Assembly: GCA_016789245.1 (NCBI GenBank)
Contig: JAEURM010000027.1
Location: 1 to 13,398, forward strand
Reading direction: 5' to 3'
Source of the DNA: Anaerolineales bacterium
Lineage (GTDB): Bacteria; Chloroflexota; Anaerolineae; Anaerolineales; UBA6663
Length of the DNA: 13,398 nt
The position numbers and the translations under genes were made by a program. Position 1 is the stretch's first letter. Every line of letters starts with the position of its first letter. Positions 1-6,190 of this stretch are shown in pieces. Below the pieces are notes generated by a model. It did no database searches. It was not told the origin of the DNA and saw only the letters and a program-made list of their open reading frames with translations.

Positions 1-1
1 C

Positions 2-607
2 GTAGCTGGCGTGGTGGGTGACCCGCCCGCCGATTCACCGCCCCAACCTGCCGCGTGGGGGTTGTACTTTGCTACCAACGATATTCATGGCGATGTAGCC
101 CGCGCGGAAACGCTGGGCGCAAAAGTGTTGGCCCCGGCCATGGAAGTTGGCCCACTGGGGAGCATGGTCATTCTGGCAGACCCGGCCGGCGCGGTGTTTG
201 GCCTGTGGGAGGCCGCTGTGCATAAAGGCGCAGAACTAACGGATGCGCCGGGCGCGGCCACTTGGTATGAACTGTACGCGCCAGAAGCAAAACAAGCGCT
301 GGCGTTCTACACCACCTTGCTCCAAGCTACCTCCGCCCCCATGCCCGGCGGCTTGGAATATTACTCACTCAAACACGGCGAAAAAGATATTTGCGGCATC
401 ATGCAGATTGACCCGGCGTGGGGCAAAATGCCCGCCCAATGGGTAACGTATTTTGCCGTGGCCAACGCCGATGAAACTGTAGCCAAAGTGGTTGCCAACG
501 GTGGCAAAATCATGGGCCACATTGATGACTCACCGTTCGGCCGCATCGCCGCGCTGATGGACCCGTTTGGCGCAATTTTCAAAATTGTTCAACCGCCTGC
601 CAAATAA
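2..607 (+). CDS. VOC (glyoxalase/bleomycin-resistance fold) family protein, 5' partial
   Basis: The reading frame is open to the left edge, so the true start lies outside the window and the GTG at 11 is not trusted. About 201 residues are visible. The first visible part is the end of one VOC module (YFATNDIHGDVARAETLGA, then ILADPAGAVFGLWEA). A second full module follows, with WYELYAPEAKQALAFY at its start and VTYFAVANADETVAKVVANG and MDPFGAIFKIVQ at its end. Two-module VOC proteins of about 260 residues are common in actinobacteria and Chloroflexota and are usually annotated as glyoxalase-like or hydroxylase-like, but the substrate of most is unknown. The metal ligands cannot be assigned with confidence from one sequence. 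It ends in TAA and is followed by a palindromic repeat, so it is probably not co-transcribed with pgl by design. Confidence 0.85.
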   Translation, partial: VAGVVGDPPADSPPQPAAWGLYFATNDIHGDVARAETLGAKVLAPAMEVGPLGSMVILADPAGAVFGLWEAAVHKGAELTDAPGAATWYELYAPEAKQALAFYTTLLQATSAPMPGGLEYYSLKHGEKDICGIMQIDPAWGKMPAQWVTYFAVANADETVAKVVANGGKIMGHIDDSPFGRIAALMDPFGAIFKIVQPPAK

Positions 608-620
608 GCCACAAATTTAT

Positions 621-724
621 CCACGAAGCACGCAAAGGGCACGAAGTTTTTAGTGAACTTCGTGCCCTTTGGGTTTACTTTGGAGGTTTCAAATTCCCTT
701 AGTGTTCCTTCGTGTGCTTCGTGG
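621..724. repeat. Nested inverted repeat (cacgaag-type microrepeat)
   Basis: This 138-bp gap between genes is mostly a self-complementary element. Outer arms ccacgaagcac (621-631) and gtgcttcgtgg (714-724) are a perfect 11-bp match. Inside them caaagggcacgaagtt (633-648) and aacttcgtgccctttg (656-671) are a perfect 16-bp match with a 7-nt loop. The motif cacgaag recurs several times within the arms, so the element is both palindromic and internally repetitive. The inner hairpin is followed by a T-containing stretch and might also act as a weak terminator for the VOC gene. Confidence 0.8.
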
Positions 725-725
725 T

Positions 726-731
726 TATAAT
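726..731 (+). promoter_or_regulatory. Candidate -10 box for pgl
   Basis: A perfect TATAAT lies 14 bases before the pgl ATG and directly abuts the right outer arm of the repeat. The -35 position (about 703-708) is not a good match. Transcription would start near 738, only some 8 nt before the ATG, leaving no room for a ribosome binding site. None is visible, so a nearly leaderless message is possible. This is inferred from sequence alone. Confidence 0.4.
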
Positions 732-745
732 CCGTCCAACACGTA

Positions 746-1495
746 ATGGAACTCAAACTCCGCATCTATCAAGATTTGAACATGCTCAGCCACGCGGCGG
801 CGGAAACGGTGTGCGCTGAACTGGCGCAGGCTGTGCAAACGCGCGGCGCGGCCTCCCTCGCGCTCTCCGGCGGAAGCACGCCCGCCGCCCTCTACCAACT
901 GCTAGCAACCGAGCCGTACGCCGCGCAAATGCCGTGGGCGCACGTGCACTTTTTTTGGGGTGATGAGCGCTGTGTGCCGCCCAATGCGGAGGGCAGTAAT
1001 TTCAAACAAGCACAAGAATTGTTATTTAGCCGCGTGGCCGTACCGCCGGAAAATATCCACCGCGTACAGGGTGAACTAACACCTGCGGAGGCCGCCGCTG
1101 AGTATGCGCGGGTGCTGGCGCATAACGCCGCCAGCGGCTTACAGTGGCCACGCTTGGATGTAGTGTTATTGGGCATGGGTGAAGATGGGCACACCGCTTC
1201 ACTTTTCCCCGGCCCCATCACCGAAGCAGAAAAAACTCAGCCCACACTGGCCGTTACGGCCAATTATCAAAACCGCCCGGCCAACCGCATCACGCTCACC
1301 CCGCGCGTTTTTAATGAGGCGCGGCAAGTGCTATTTTTGGTGGCGGGCGCTGGCAAAGCAGAGGCCGTGCGCGCTGTGCTCAAAGGTTATGCTAACCCAA
1401 TTCAGTGGCCGGCCAGCCGCATCCGGCCTACCATTGGCACGGTTACATGGATGCTAGACGAAGCCGCGGCGACATTGATTCAATCGGCTCGTTAA
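746..1495 (+). CDS. pgl: 6-phosphogluconolactonase
   Basis: Hydrolyses 6-phosphoglucono-delta-lactone to 6-phosphogluconate, the second step of the oxidative pentose-phosphate pathway, in the cytoplasm. The 249-residue length is normal for the SOL/DevB-type enzyme. Visible family motifs are SGGSTP (residues 41-46), HFFWGDERCVP (68-78), the SNFKQAQELL stretch after it, and GMGEDGHTASLFPG (143-156), which contains the conserved D147 and H149 near the active site. The C-terminal part has RITLTPRVFNEA and LVAGAGKAEAV, also typical. The ATG at 746 is the only sensible start. No Shine-Dalgarno sequence precedes it. It is first in a same-strand set with gnd and zwf, which catalyse the next and previous steps. 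Confidence 0.95.
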   Translation: MELKLRIYQDLNMLSHAAAETVCAELAQAVQTRGAASLALSGGSTPAALYQLLATEPYAAQMPWAHVHFFWGDERCVPPNAEGSNFKQAQELLFSRVAVPPENIHRVQGELTPAEAAAEYARVLAHNAASGLQWPRLDVVLLGMGEDGHTASLFPGPITEAEKTQPTLAVTANYQNRPANRITLTPRVFNEARQVLFLVAGAGKAEAVRAVLKGYANPIQWPASRIRPTIGTVTWMLDEAAATLIQSAR

Positions 1496-1556
1496 CCACA
1501 AAGCCACAAAGTTCACCAAGAACTTCGTGAACTTCTATTCTTCGTGGCTTTGTGGT
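1495..1556. repeat. Nested inverted repeat between pgl and gnd
   Basis: Outer arms accacaaagccac (1495-1507) and gtggctttgtggt (1544-1556) match perfectly over 13 bp. Inner arms aagttcac (1509-1516) and gtgaactt (1527-1534) match over 8 bp. Its design (outer plus inner stem) and wording (ccacaaag, cttcgtg) resemble the element at 621-724, but it is not a copy. The left arm starts on the last base of the pgl stop codon. Confidence 0.8.
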
Positions 1557-1607
1557 GAAACGTTTTCCACTCAAGTCAGTCTCTATATTGTTCTGGAGGC
1601 CATTCTC

Positions 1608-2516
1608 ATGGAAATTGCAATTGTAGGTTTAGGCAAGATGGGCGGCAATATGGCCCGCCGATTGCTTAAGGGCGGGCATCGCGTGGTGGGCTTTAACCGC
1701 TCACGTGAGGTGATTGACCAAATTACGGCGGAAGCGGGCATGACACCGGCGTACACGCTGGCCGAGGCCGTGAGCAAGCTGAGCGCGCCGCGTGCCGTGT
1801 GGCTGATGCTCCCCGCCGGGCAAGCCACGCTAGATGGCGTGAAGCAACTGATGGAACTGTTAACGCCGGGTGATATTGTGATTGACGGCGGCAACAGCAA
1901 CTACAAAGATGATGCCCGCAACGCGGAACTGCTCAAAACTAAAAACATCCATTTTGTAGATGTGGGCACCAGCGGCGGCATTTGGGGCCTGACGGAAGGC
2001 TACAGCATGATGGTGGGCGGTGAGAAGGAAGCTGTGGAACATCTGCGGCCCATTTTTGAAGCGCTGGCCCCGGCGGCGGATAAAGGCTGGGGCCACGTTG
2101 GCCCGCACGGCGCTGGCCACTACGTGAAGATGGTACACAACGGCATTGAGTACGGCATGATGCAAGCGTATGCTGAAGGCTTTGAAATTATGAAGGCCAA
2201 AAAAGAGTTTGGCCTAGATTTGCACCAAATTAGCCGCATTTGGCAAAATGGCAGTGTGGTGCGCTCTTGGCTGTTGGATTTAACGGCAGACGCGTTGGCC
2301 GAAGACCAAGATTTAAGCGCCATCAAAGGCTTTGTGCCGGATTCCGGCGAGGGCCGCTGGACGGTGTTTGACTCTATTGATTTAGATGTGCCTGCGCCCA
2401 TCATCACGCTCTCCCTAATGATGCGGTTTGTGAGCCGCCAAGATGAGAGCTATGCCGCCAAACTACTCGCCGCCATGCGCAACAAATTTGGGGGGCATGC
2501 GGTGAAAAAAGTCTAG
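1608..2516 (+). CDS. gnd: 6-phosphogluconate dehydrogenase, decarboxylating, short form
   Basis: Oxidises and decarboxylates 6-phosphogluconate to ribulose 5-phosphate. The start is ATG 1608, preceded by GGAGG (1595-1599) with 8-nt spacing; a GTG at 1527 would translate the repeat and is rejected. At 302 residues it belongs to the short class, which lacks the long C-terminal extension of the 470-residue E. coli-type enzyme. The N-terminal Rossmann motif is GLGKMGGN (residues 7-14). Substrate and catalytic motifs are GGNSNYKDDA, DVGTSGGIWGL and KMVHNGIEYGMMQ, where K174 and E181 correspond to the catalytic Lys and Glu of the family. After the second strand it has NRSRE, an Arg-containing motif more typical of NADP-preferring than NAD-preferring enzymes; cofactor choice is therefore an inference towards NADP. 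Confidence 0.95.
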   Translation: MEIAIVGLGKMGGNMARRLLKGGHRVVGFNRSREVIDQITAEAGMTPAYTLAEAVSKLSAPRAVWLMLPAGQATLDGVKQLMELLTPGDIVIDGGNSNYKDDARNAELLKTKNIHFVDVGTSGGIWGLTEGYSMMVGGEKEAVEHLRPIFEALAPAADKGWGHVGPHGAGHYVKMVHNGIEYGMMQAYAEGFEIMKAKKEFGLDLHQISRIWQNGSVVRSWLLDLTADALAEDQDLSAIKGFVPDSGEGRWTVFDSIDLDVPAPIITLSLMMRFVSRQDESYAAKLLAAMRNKFGGHAVKKV

Positions 2517-2540
2517 TAGTGCAATAGTGTCCTAGCGCCG

Positions 2541-2581
2541 AAGTGTCGAGTGTCCTCTGCCAAGATTGACACTCGACACTT
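2541..2581. repeat. Inverted repeat between gnd and zwf (gtgtcgagtgtc type)
   Basis: Arms aagtgtcgagtgtc (2541-2554) and gacactcgacactt (2568-2581) match perfectly over 14 bp with a 13-nt loop. Further loose copies of the same wording (tgacacctgacactgg) follow on the right. No T-tract follows, so an intrinsic terminator is unlikely. A TTG at 2566 that would extend zwf upstream lies next to the right arm and is not credible as a start. Confidence 0.8.
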
Positions 2582-2610
2582 TGACACCTGACACTGGTCA
2601 TTATTTCCCT

Positions 2611-4062
2611 ATGCCTGCTTCTACAACCATCGTCATTTTTGGGGCTTCCGGCGATTTGACGGCCCGCAAGTTAATTCCGGCACTGTTTTATAACTTCAAA
2701 AAGGGGCGCTTGCCCGATGGCACCCGCATTGTGGGCTTTGCCCGCCGCCCATGGAATGATGCGGACTTCCGCAACACTCTGCATGAGGGCATGAACCAGT
2801 TTGCGCCCGGCTTTGAGGCGGCCATGTGGGAAAAGTTCGCCGCGCGCATTAGTTATTGCCAAGGCAACTTGGATACGGCGGAAGATTTCATCAAACTTGG
2901 CCAGCAACTGAGCCAATTGGAAGGCGGCCCAACTAATCGGCTGTACTATTTGGCCACTGCGCCGGAATACTACGGGCCAGTGTGCACGCACTTGGGCGCG
3001 GCCGGCATGACGGCAGAGGAAGAAGGCTGGCGCCGCATCATCATTGAAAAGCCGTTCGGCACCGATTTAGAAACGGCGCTGGCGCTTAATCATGCCGTGC
3101 ATGGCGCTTTCAAAGAGCGGCAGGTATACCGCATTGACCATTACTTGGGCAAAGAAACCGCGCAGAACTTGCTCTTCTTTCGGTTTGCCAACACTATTTT
3201 TGAGCCGGTGTGGAACCGCAACTACATTTACAGCGTGCAAGTCACGGTGGCGGAGAAAGTGGACGTGGGCCACCGCGCTGGATACTATGACCAAGCCGGC
3301 GTTTTGCGGGATATGTTTCAGAATCACATCTTACAACTGCTGACGCTGGTGGCGATGGAGCCGCCCGCCAGTGTGAACGCGGATGCCATTCGCAATGAAA
3401 AAGTGAAAGTGTTACAGGCCATTCGCAACATTCACAGTGCGCGTATTACCGAAGACACTGTGCGTGCGCAATACCGCAAATACCGCGATGCGCCGGGCGT
3501 GGCCGCCAATTCTCAAACGCCCACGTACGCGGCCCTGCGCGTGCACATTGATAACTGGCGCTGGCAGGGTGTGCCCTTCTATCTGCGCTGTGGCAAAGCC
3601 CTGCAAGACCGAGTGACGGATATTGTGATTCAGTTCCGCCGCCCGCCGCACGTGATGTTTAATTTTCCGGCGGGGCATCGGCTCAACTCCAATATGCTTG
3701 TTATTCGCATTCAGCCAGATGAGGGCATTCACTTACGCTTTGAAGCCAAAGTGCCCGATTCATCGCAAGAAACGCGCTCAGTGGATATGGATTTCCACTT
3801 CCGAGATTCTTTTGGAGATGGTGCCCTGCCAGATGCGTATGAGCGGCTTCTGCTGGATGCGTTGAACGGAGACGCTAGCCTGTTTACGCGCGGCGATGAG
3901 ATTGAAGCGGCGTGGCGCTTCATAGATCCAATTCTGCATGGTTGGGCCGGCCCCCATGCGCCGCCGTTGGCCTTTTATGAATCCGGCACGTGGGGCCCAG
4001 CCGAGGCGGACACGTTTATTGAAAAAGATAAGCGGCAGTGGCTGTTGGGCAATTTGCACTAA
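2611..4062 (+). CDS. zwf: Glucose-6-phosphate 1-dehydrogenase
   Basis: Oxidises glucose 6-phosphate to the lactone used by Pgl, normally producing NADPH; this is the entry step of the oxidative pentose-phosphate pathway. The protein has 483 residues, a normal family length. The N-terminal nucleotide-binding motif is GASGDL (residues 11-16). EKPFGTDLETA follows, then the family signature RIDHYLGKE (174-182), with D176 and H177, and NHILQ with H239 matching the general-base His of the family. AEKVDVGHRAGYYDQAGVLRDM between these is also characteristic. ATG 2611 is chosen because the protein then begins five residues before the first beta strand; upstream extension would read through a repeat. 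No clear Shine-Dalgarno sequence is visible. Together with pgl and gnd it completes the oxidative branch. Confidence 0.96.
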   Translation: MPASTTIVIFGASGDLTARKLIPALFYNFKKGRLPDGTRIVGFARRPWNDADFRNTLHEGMNQFAPGFEAAMWEKFAARISYCQGNLDTAEDFIKLGQQLSQLEGGPTNRLYYLATAPEYYGPVCTHLGAAGMTAEEEGWRRIIIEKPFGTDLETALALNHAVHGAFKERQVYRIDHYLGKETAQNLLFFRFANTIFEPVWNRNYIYSVQVTVAEKVDVGHRAGYYDQAGVLRDMFQNHILQLLTLVAMEPPASVNADAIRNEKVKVLQAIRNIHSARITEDTVRAQYRKYRDAPGVAANSQTPTYAALRVHIDNWRWQGVPFYLRCGKALQDRVTDIVIQFRRPPHVMFNFPAGHRLNSNMLVIRIQPDEGIHLRFEAKVPDSSQETRSVDMDFHFRDSFGDGALPDAYERLLLDALNGDASLFTRGDEIEAAWRFIDPILHGWAGPHAPPLAFYESGTWGPAEADTFIEKDKRQWLLGNLH

Positions 4063-4067
4063 ACCGA

Positions 4068-4085
4068 GACGCGCCGCGGCGCGTC
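4068..4085. repeat. 18-nt perfect palindrome
   Basis: The sequence gacgcgccgcggcgcgtc is identical to its own reverse complement, five bases after the zwf stop codon. It has no loop and no T-tract, so it is not a convincing intrinsic terminator. It overlaps the place where a -35 box for the next gene would sit, so it could be a protein-binding site or another dispersed palindrome. Confidence 0.7.
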
Positions 4086-4102
4086 CCCACGCTAACATCG
4101 CC

Positions 4103-4108
4103 TATAAT
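4103..4108 (+). promoter_or_regulatory. Candidate -10 box for the DsbA-cyclophilin selenoprotein gene
   Basis: A perfect TATAAT sits 27-32 bases before the start codon. The corresponding -35 region (about 4080-4085) falls in the palindrome and does not match TTGACA. Transcription would begin near 4115, leaving a short leader that includes the GAAAGG ribosome binding site (4126-4131). Confidence 0.45.
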
Positions 4109-4137
4109 GCCTTTTAACTTGCTTTGAAAGGCTCATG

Positions 4138-5382
4138 ATGTTTAAGACCCTGCTCAAATTAATGGCGCTGGGTGCGGTGGCCACGGTGGCCCTCACTGGG
4201 TGTGTATCCTTCACGCCAGTGGCCGCACCTACGCCAACGCCGTTGCCTCCCACAGCCACGCGCATTCCGCCCACCGCCGCCCCCACCGTTGCACCCACCA
4301 CCGCCCCCGGCGGCCCAGATTCACTCTTCCCGCCCATCACTGAGGCTGAATGGCAAGTTGGCCCGGCCAACGCCCGCGTGACGGTGATTGAATATAGCGA
4401 TTTTCAGTGACCGTTCTGCAAAAAAATTGCGCCCGTGTTGGCGCAACTCGTTGAGAAATACCCAAATGATGTACGTTTAGTGTTCCGCCACTTCCCTTTA
4501 CCCATTCATGATAAGGCCATACTGGCCGCCGAAGCTACTGAGGCCGCCGGTGCGCAAGGCAAGTTTTGGGAATTTCATGATTTGCTGTTTGAGCGGCAGG
4601 AGGAATGGTCAGTAATTTCGCCCGCCGATTTCCGTAAACAGCTAGATGCGTATGCGCAGGAAATGGAATTGAACGTGGAGCAGTTCGGCGCGGATGTGGA
4701 TGGCGGGACGTTCAAAGCTAAAGTAGCCACGGCGCTAGAATCGGCCAGCACCATTGGCGGTCAAGGCTTGCCGTACACCCCTTTTATCCTGATTAATGAC
4801 CAACCCTTAGACGGCAACACACCCCAAGAGTTTTGGGTGTTTGATGCCATTGTGCAATTAGAGTTGTTGAAAGACCGCCAATTTGCACGGGCCGAACAAG
4901 TGATTGACCCGCTGAAGCAATACACCGCCACGCTTAAAACCACTAAAGGCGATGTGGTGATTGAACTGTACGCCGAGCAAACGCCACTCACCGTGAACAG
5001 TTTTGTATTCTTAGCGCAACAGGGCTGGTTTGATAACGTACAATTTCATCGTGTTCTACCGGGCTTTGTGGCGCAATCGGGAGACCCCACCGGCACTGGC
5101 TTTGGTGGGCCGGGCTACTACGTGAAGAATGAAGTTCTGCCCGAACTCACGTTTGACTCTGCTGGTGTGCTGGGCATGGCCAACTCTGGCCCGGATACTA
5201 ACGGCAGTCAGTTTTTCATCACTTACGCGGCCACGCCCAGCTTAGATGGTAAGTACACCGTGTTTGGCCGCGTGTTGGAGGGCATGGAGGTGGTGAATCT
5301 GCTCACCCCGCGTGACCCCGCCGTTAACCCTAACGCGCCAGAAGGCGATAAAATTTTGACTGTGATTATTGAAGAGAAATAA
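4138..5382 (+). CDS. Lipoprotein selenoprotein: DsbA-like thioredoxin domain (Sec-Pro-Phe-Cys) fused to cyclophilin
   Basis: Read as one gene with TGA 4408-4410 decoded as selenocysteine, it gives 414 residues. Upstream and downstream segments are in the same frame, and the protein continues without loss: EYSDFQ-U-PFCKKIAPVL, where the family has Cys at U. Order: signal peptide with lipobox LTGC (Cys22); Thr/Pro-rich linker (about 27-60); DsbA/Thioredoxin_4-like domain (about 71-250) with U91, C94 and a likely cis-Pro at P215; cyclophilin domain (261-414) keeping R305, F310 and Q313. Other than Cys22, C94 is the only cysteine. Predicted role: thiol-disulfide exchange plus prolyl isomerisation outside the membrane. 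The cyclophilin has Ser368 and Tyr373 where human CypA has Trp121 and His126. ATG 4138 is preferred over ATG 4135 for its 6-nt spacing from GAAAGG. An automatic annotator would split it into 4135-4410 and 4435-5382. The alternatives are a nonsense mutation or a sequencing error. Confidence 0.85.
4427..4446 (+). promoter_or_regulatory. Candidate bacterial SECIS hairpin
   Basis: TTGCGCC (4427-4433) pairs perfectly with GGCGCAA (4440-4446), leaving the loop CGTGTT (4434-4439). The loop begins 23 nt after the TGA. The published bacterial SECIS model asks for a small apical loop with a G in its first two positions, about 16-37 nt after the UGA; here G4435 is the second loop base. The hairpin lies inside the coding sequence (codons for IAPVLAQ), as bacterial SECIS elements must. 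The base after TGA is C, a context known to be leaky for termination. SelB binding is inferred, not shown. Confidence 0.75.
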
Positions 5383-5384
5383 GC

Positions 5385-5442
5385 CGTAATGCGTAAAACG
5401 TAAAGCGTAATTGCCATTCACGTTTCACGTTTTACGTTTCGC
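5385..5442. repeat. Imperfect inverted repeat (cgtaaaacgt type)
   Basis: The gap between the two cyclophilin genes is filled by a microrepeat of cgtaa/cgttt words. The perfect core is cgtaaaacgt (5392-5401) against acgttttacg (5427-5436), and pairing continues imperfectly to both sides. The loop is around ttgccatt. No T-tract follows, so the two genes may still be read as one transcript. Confidence 0.75.
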
Positions 5443-5458
5443 GCTCACAACAAACACC

Positions 5459-6073
5459 ATGAAGTTCATTAGACTCTTAATCCTAACTGTAGTTGCCTTT
5501 GCCACTGCGTGTGCCCCCATCACCACCACGCCGGAAGCAAATGCGCCCGCCGCCGCCAGCCCCAAAGAGTGGGCCGAGCCACCGGCCATGGAGATTGACT
5601 CCAACAAGCAATACACGGCCACGTTAGACACTGCAAAAGGCAAAATTGTAATTGAGCTGTTTGCTAAAGAATCACCGCTGACGGTAAACAATTTTGTGTT
5701 TTTGGCGCGACAGGGCTTCTATAATGGCGTGACATTTCACCGCGTGCTCCCCGGTTTTATGGCGCAAGGCGGTGACCCGACTGGCACGGGCATGGGCGGG
5801 CCGGGCTATCAGTTCGGCGATGAAACCCAAAACGGCCTTTCGTTCAATGAGCCGGGCTTGCTGGCGATGGCGAACGCTGGGCCGGGCACTAACGGAAGCC
5901 AGTTCTTTATCACTTATGACGCCACTCCGTGGCTGGACGGCAAACACACCATTTTTGGCAAAGTAGTGAGCGGGTTAGAAGTGGCGCTCTCCCTAACGCC
6001 GCGTGACCCCAGCCAAGACCCAAACGCACCGGCGGGTGATGCGATTACGACGATTACGATTGAAGAGAAGTAA
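5459..6073 (+). CDS. Cyclophilin-type peptidyl-prolyl cis-trans isomerase, predicted lipoprotein
   Basis: Catalyses prolyl cis-trans isomerisation during protein folding, here predicted outside the cytoplasmic membrane. The 204-residue protein starts at ATG 5459 with a signal peptide ending FATAC (Cys18, a somewhat weak lipobox), then an Ala/Pro-rich linker, then the cyclophilin domain (51-204). Active-site residues matching human CypA are R95, F100, Q103, the Phe of GSQFFIT, W158 and H163 ([10 protein letters not shown]), so it should be active. Its domain is plainly a paralogue of the cyclophilin domain of the gene just upstream ([14 protein letters not shown], AQx[23 protein letters not shown] and TIEEK are shared), suggesting tandem duplication. 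A start at 5411 would translate the repeat and remove the signal peptide from the N-terminus, so it is rejected. No Shine-Dalgarno sequence is visible. A strong terminator follows. Confidence 0.93.
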   Translation: MKFIRLLILTVVAFATACAPITTTPEANAPAAASPKEWAEPPAMEIDSNKQYTATLDTAKGKIVIELFAKESPLTVNNFVFLARQGFYNGVTFHRVLPGFMAQGGDPTGTGMGGPGYQFGDETQNGLSFNEPGLLAMANAGPGTNGSQFFITYDATPWLDGKHTIFGKVVSGLEVALSLTPRDPSQDPNAPAGDAITTITIEEK

Positions 6074-6107
6074 CTGGCGCGTAGTGCGAGTTGCGTAATC
6101 CGTAAAG

Positions 6108-6147
6108 AACAGGCCGCTCAGTTTTGAGCGGCCTGTTTTCTTTTATT
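6108..6147 (+). terminator. Rho-independent terminator after the cyclophilin genes
   Basis: Arms aacaggccgctca (6108-6120) and tgagcggcctgtt (6125-6137) form a perfect 13-bp stem with a 4-nt loop, followed by a T-rich run (ttttcttttattt). It closes the + strand genes. The convergent dedA-type gene ends 44 bases away; on the minus strand the T-run is poorer, so it is only a possible terminator there. Confidence 0.93.
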
Positions 6148-6190
6148 TAGCACGGTCAGAGCTTTTCTGCGTTATCAGTGTTCCCGCAAA

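Noticed and set aside
621..724. CRISPR-like or tandem array
   Set aside because: The repeated words are nested inverted copies without regular spacers; no cas gene is present.
1527..1607. N-terminal extension of gnd from GTG 1527
   Set aside because: It translates the inverted repeat and lies before a clear GGAGG ribosome binding site used by ATG 1608.
2541..2581. Rho-independent terminator after gnd
   Set aside because: The stem is perfect but no T-tract follows, and zwf downstream belongs to the same pathway.
4408..4410. TGA as a genome-wide reassigned sense codon (for example to Trp or Gly)
   Set aside because: Tryptophan is encoded by TGG throughout, and TGA is the natural stop of the 1379-residue membrane protein at 13164-13166. 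Only the active-site TGA is read through.
4435..5382. Independent gene starting at GTG 4435
   Set aside because: It would begin after the PFC of the active site, inside the thioredoxin fold, with no ribosome binding site; the upstream segment is in the same frame and supplies the signal peptide and first strand. A single gene with Sec is the better reading.
5411..5458. N-terminal extension of the second cyclophilin
   Set aside because: It translates the cgttt microrepeat and would bury the lipoprotein signal peptide.
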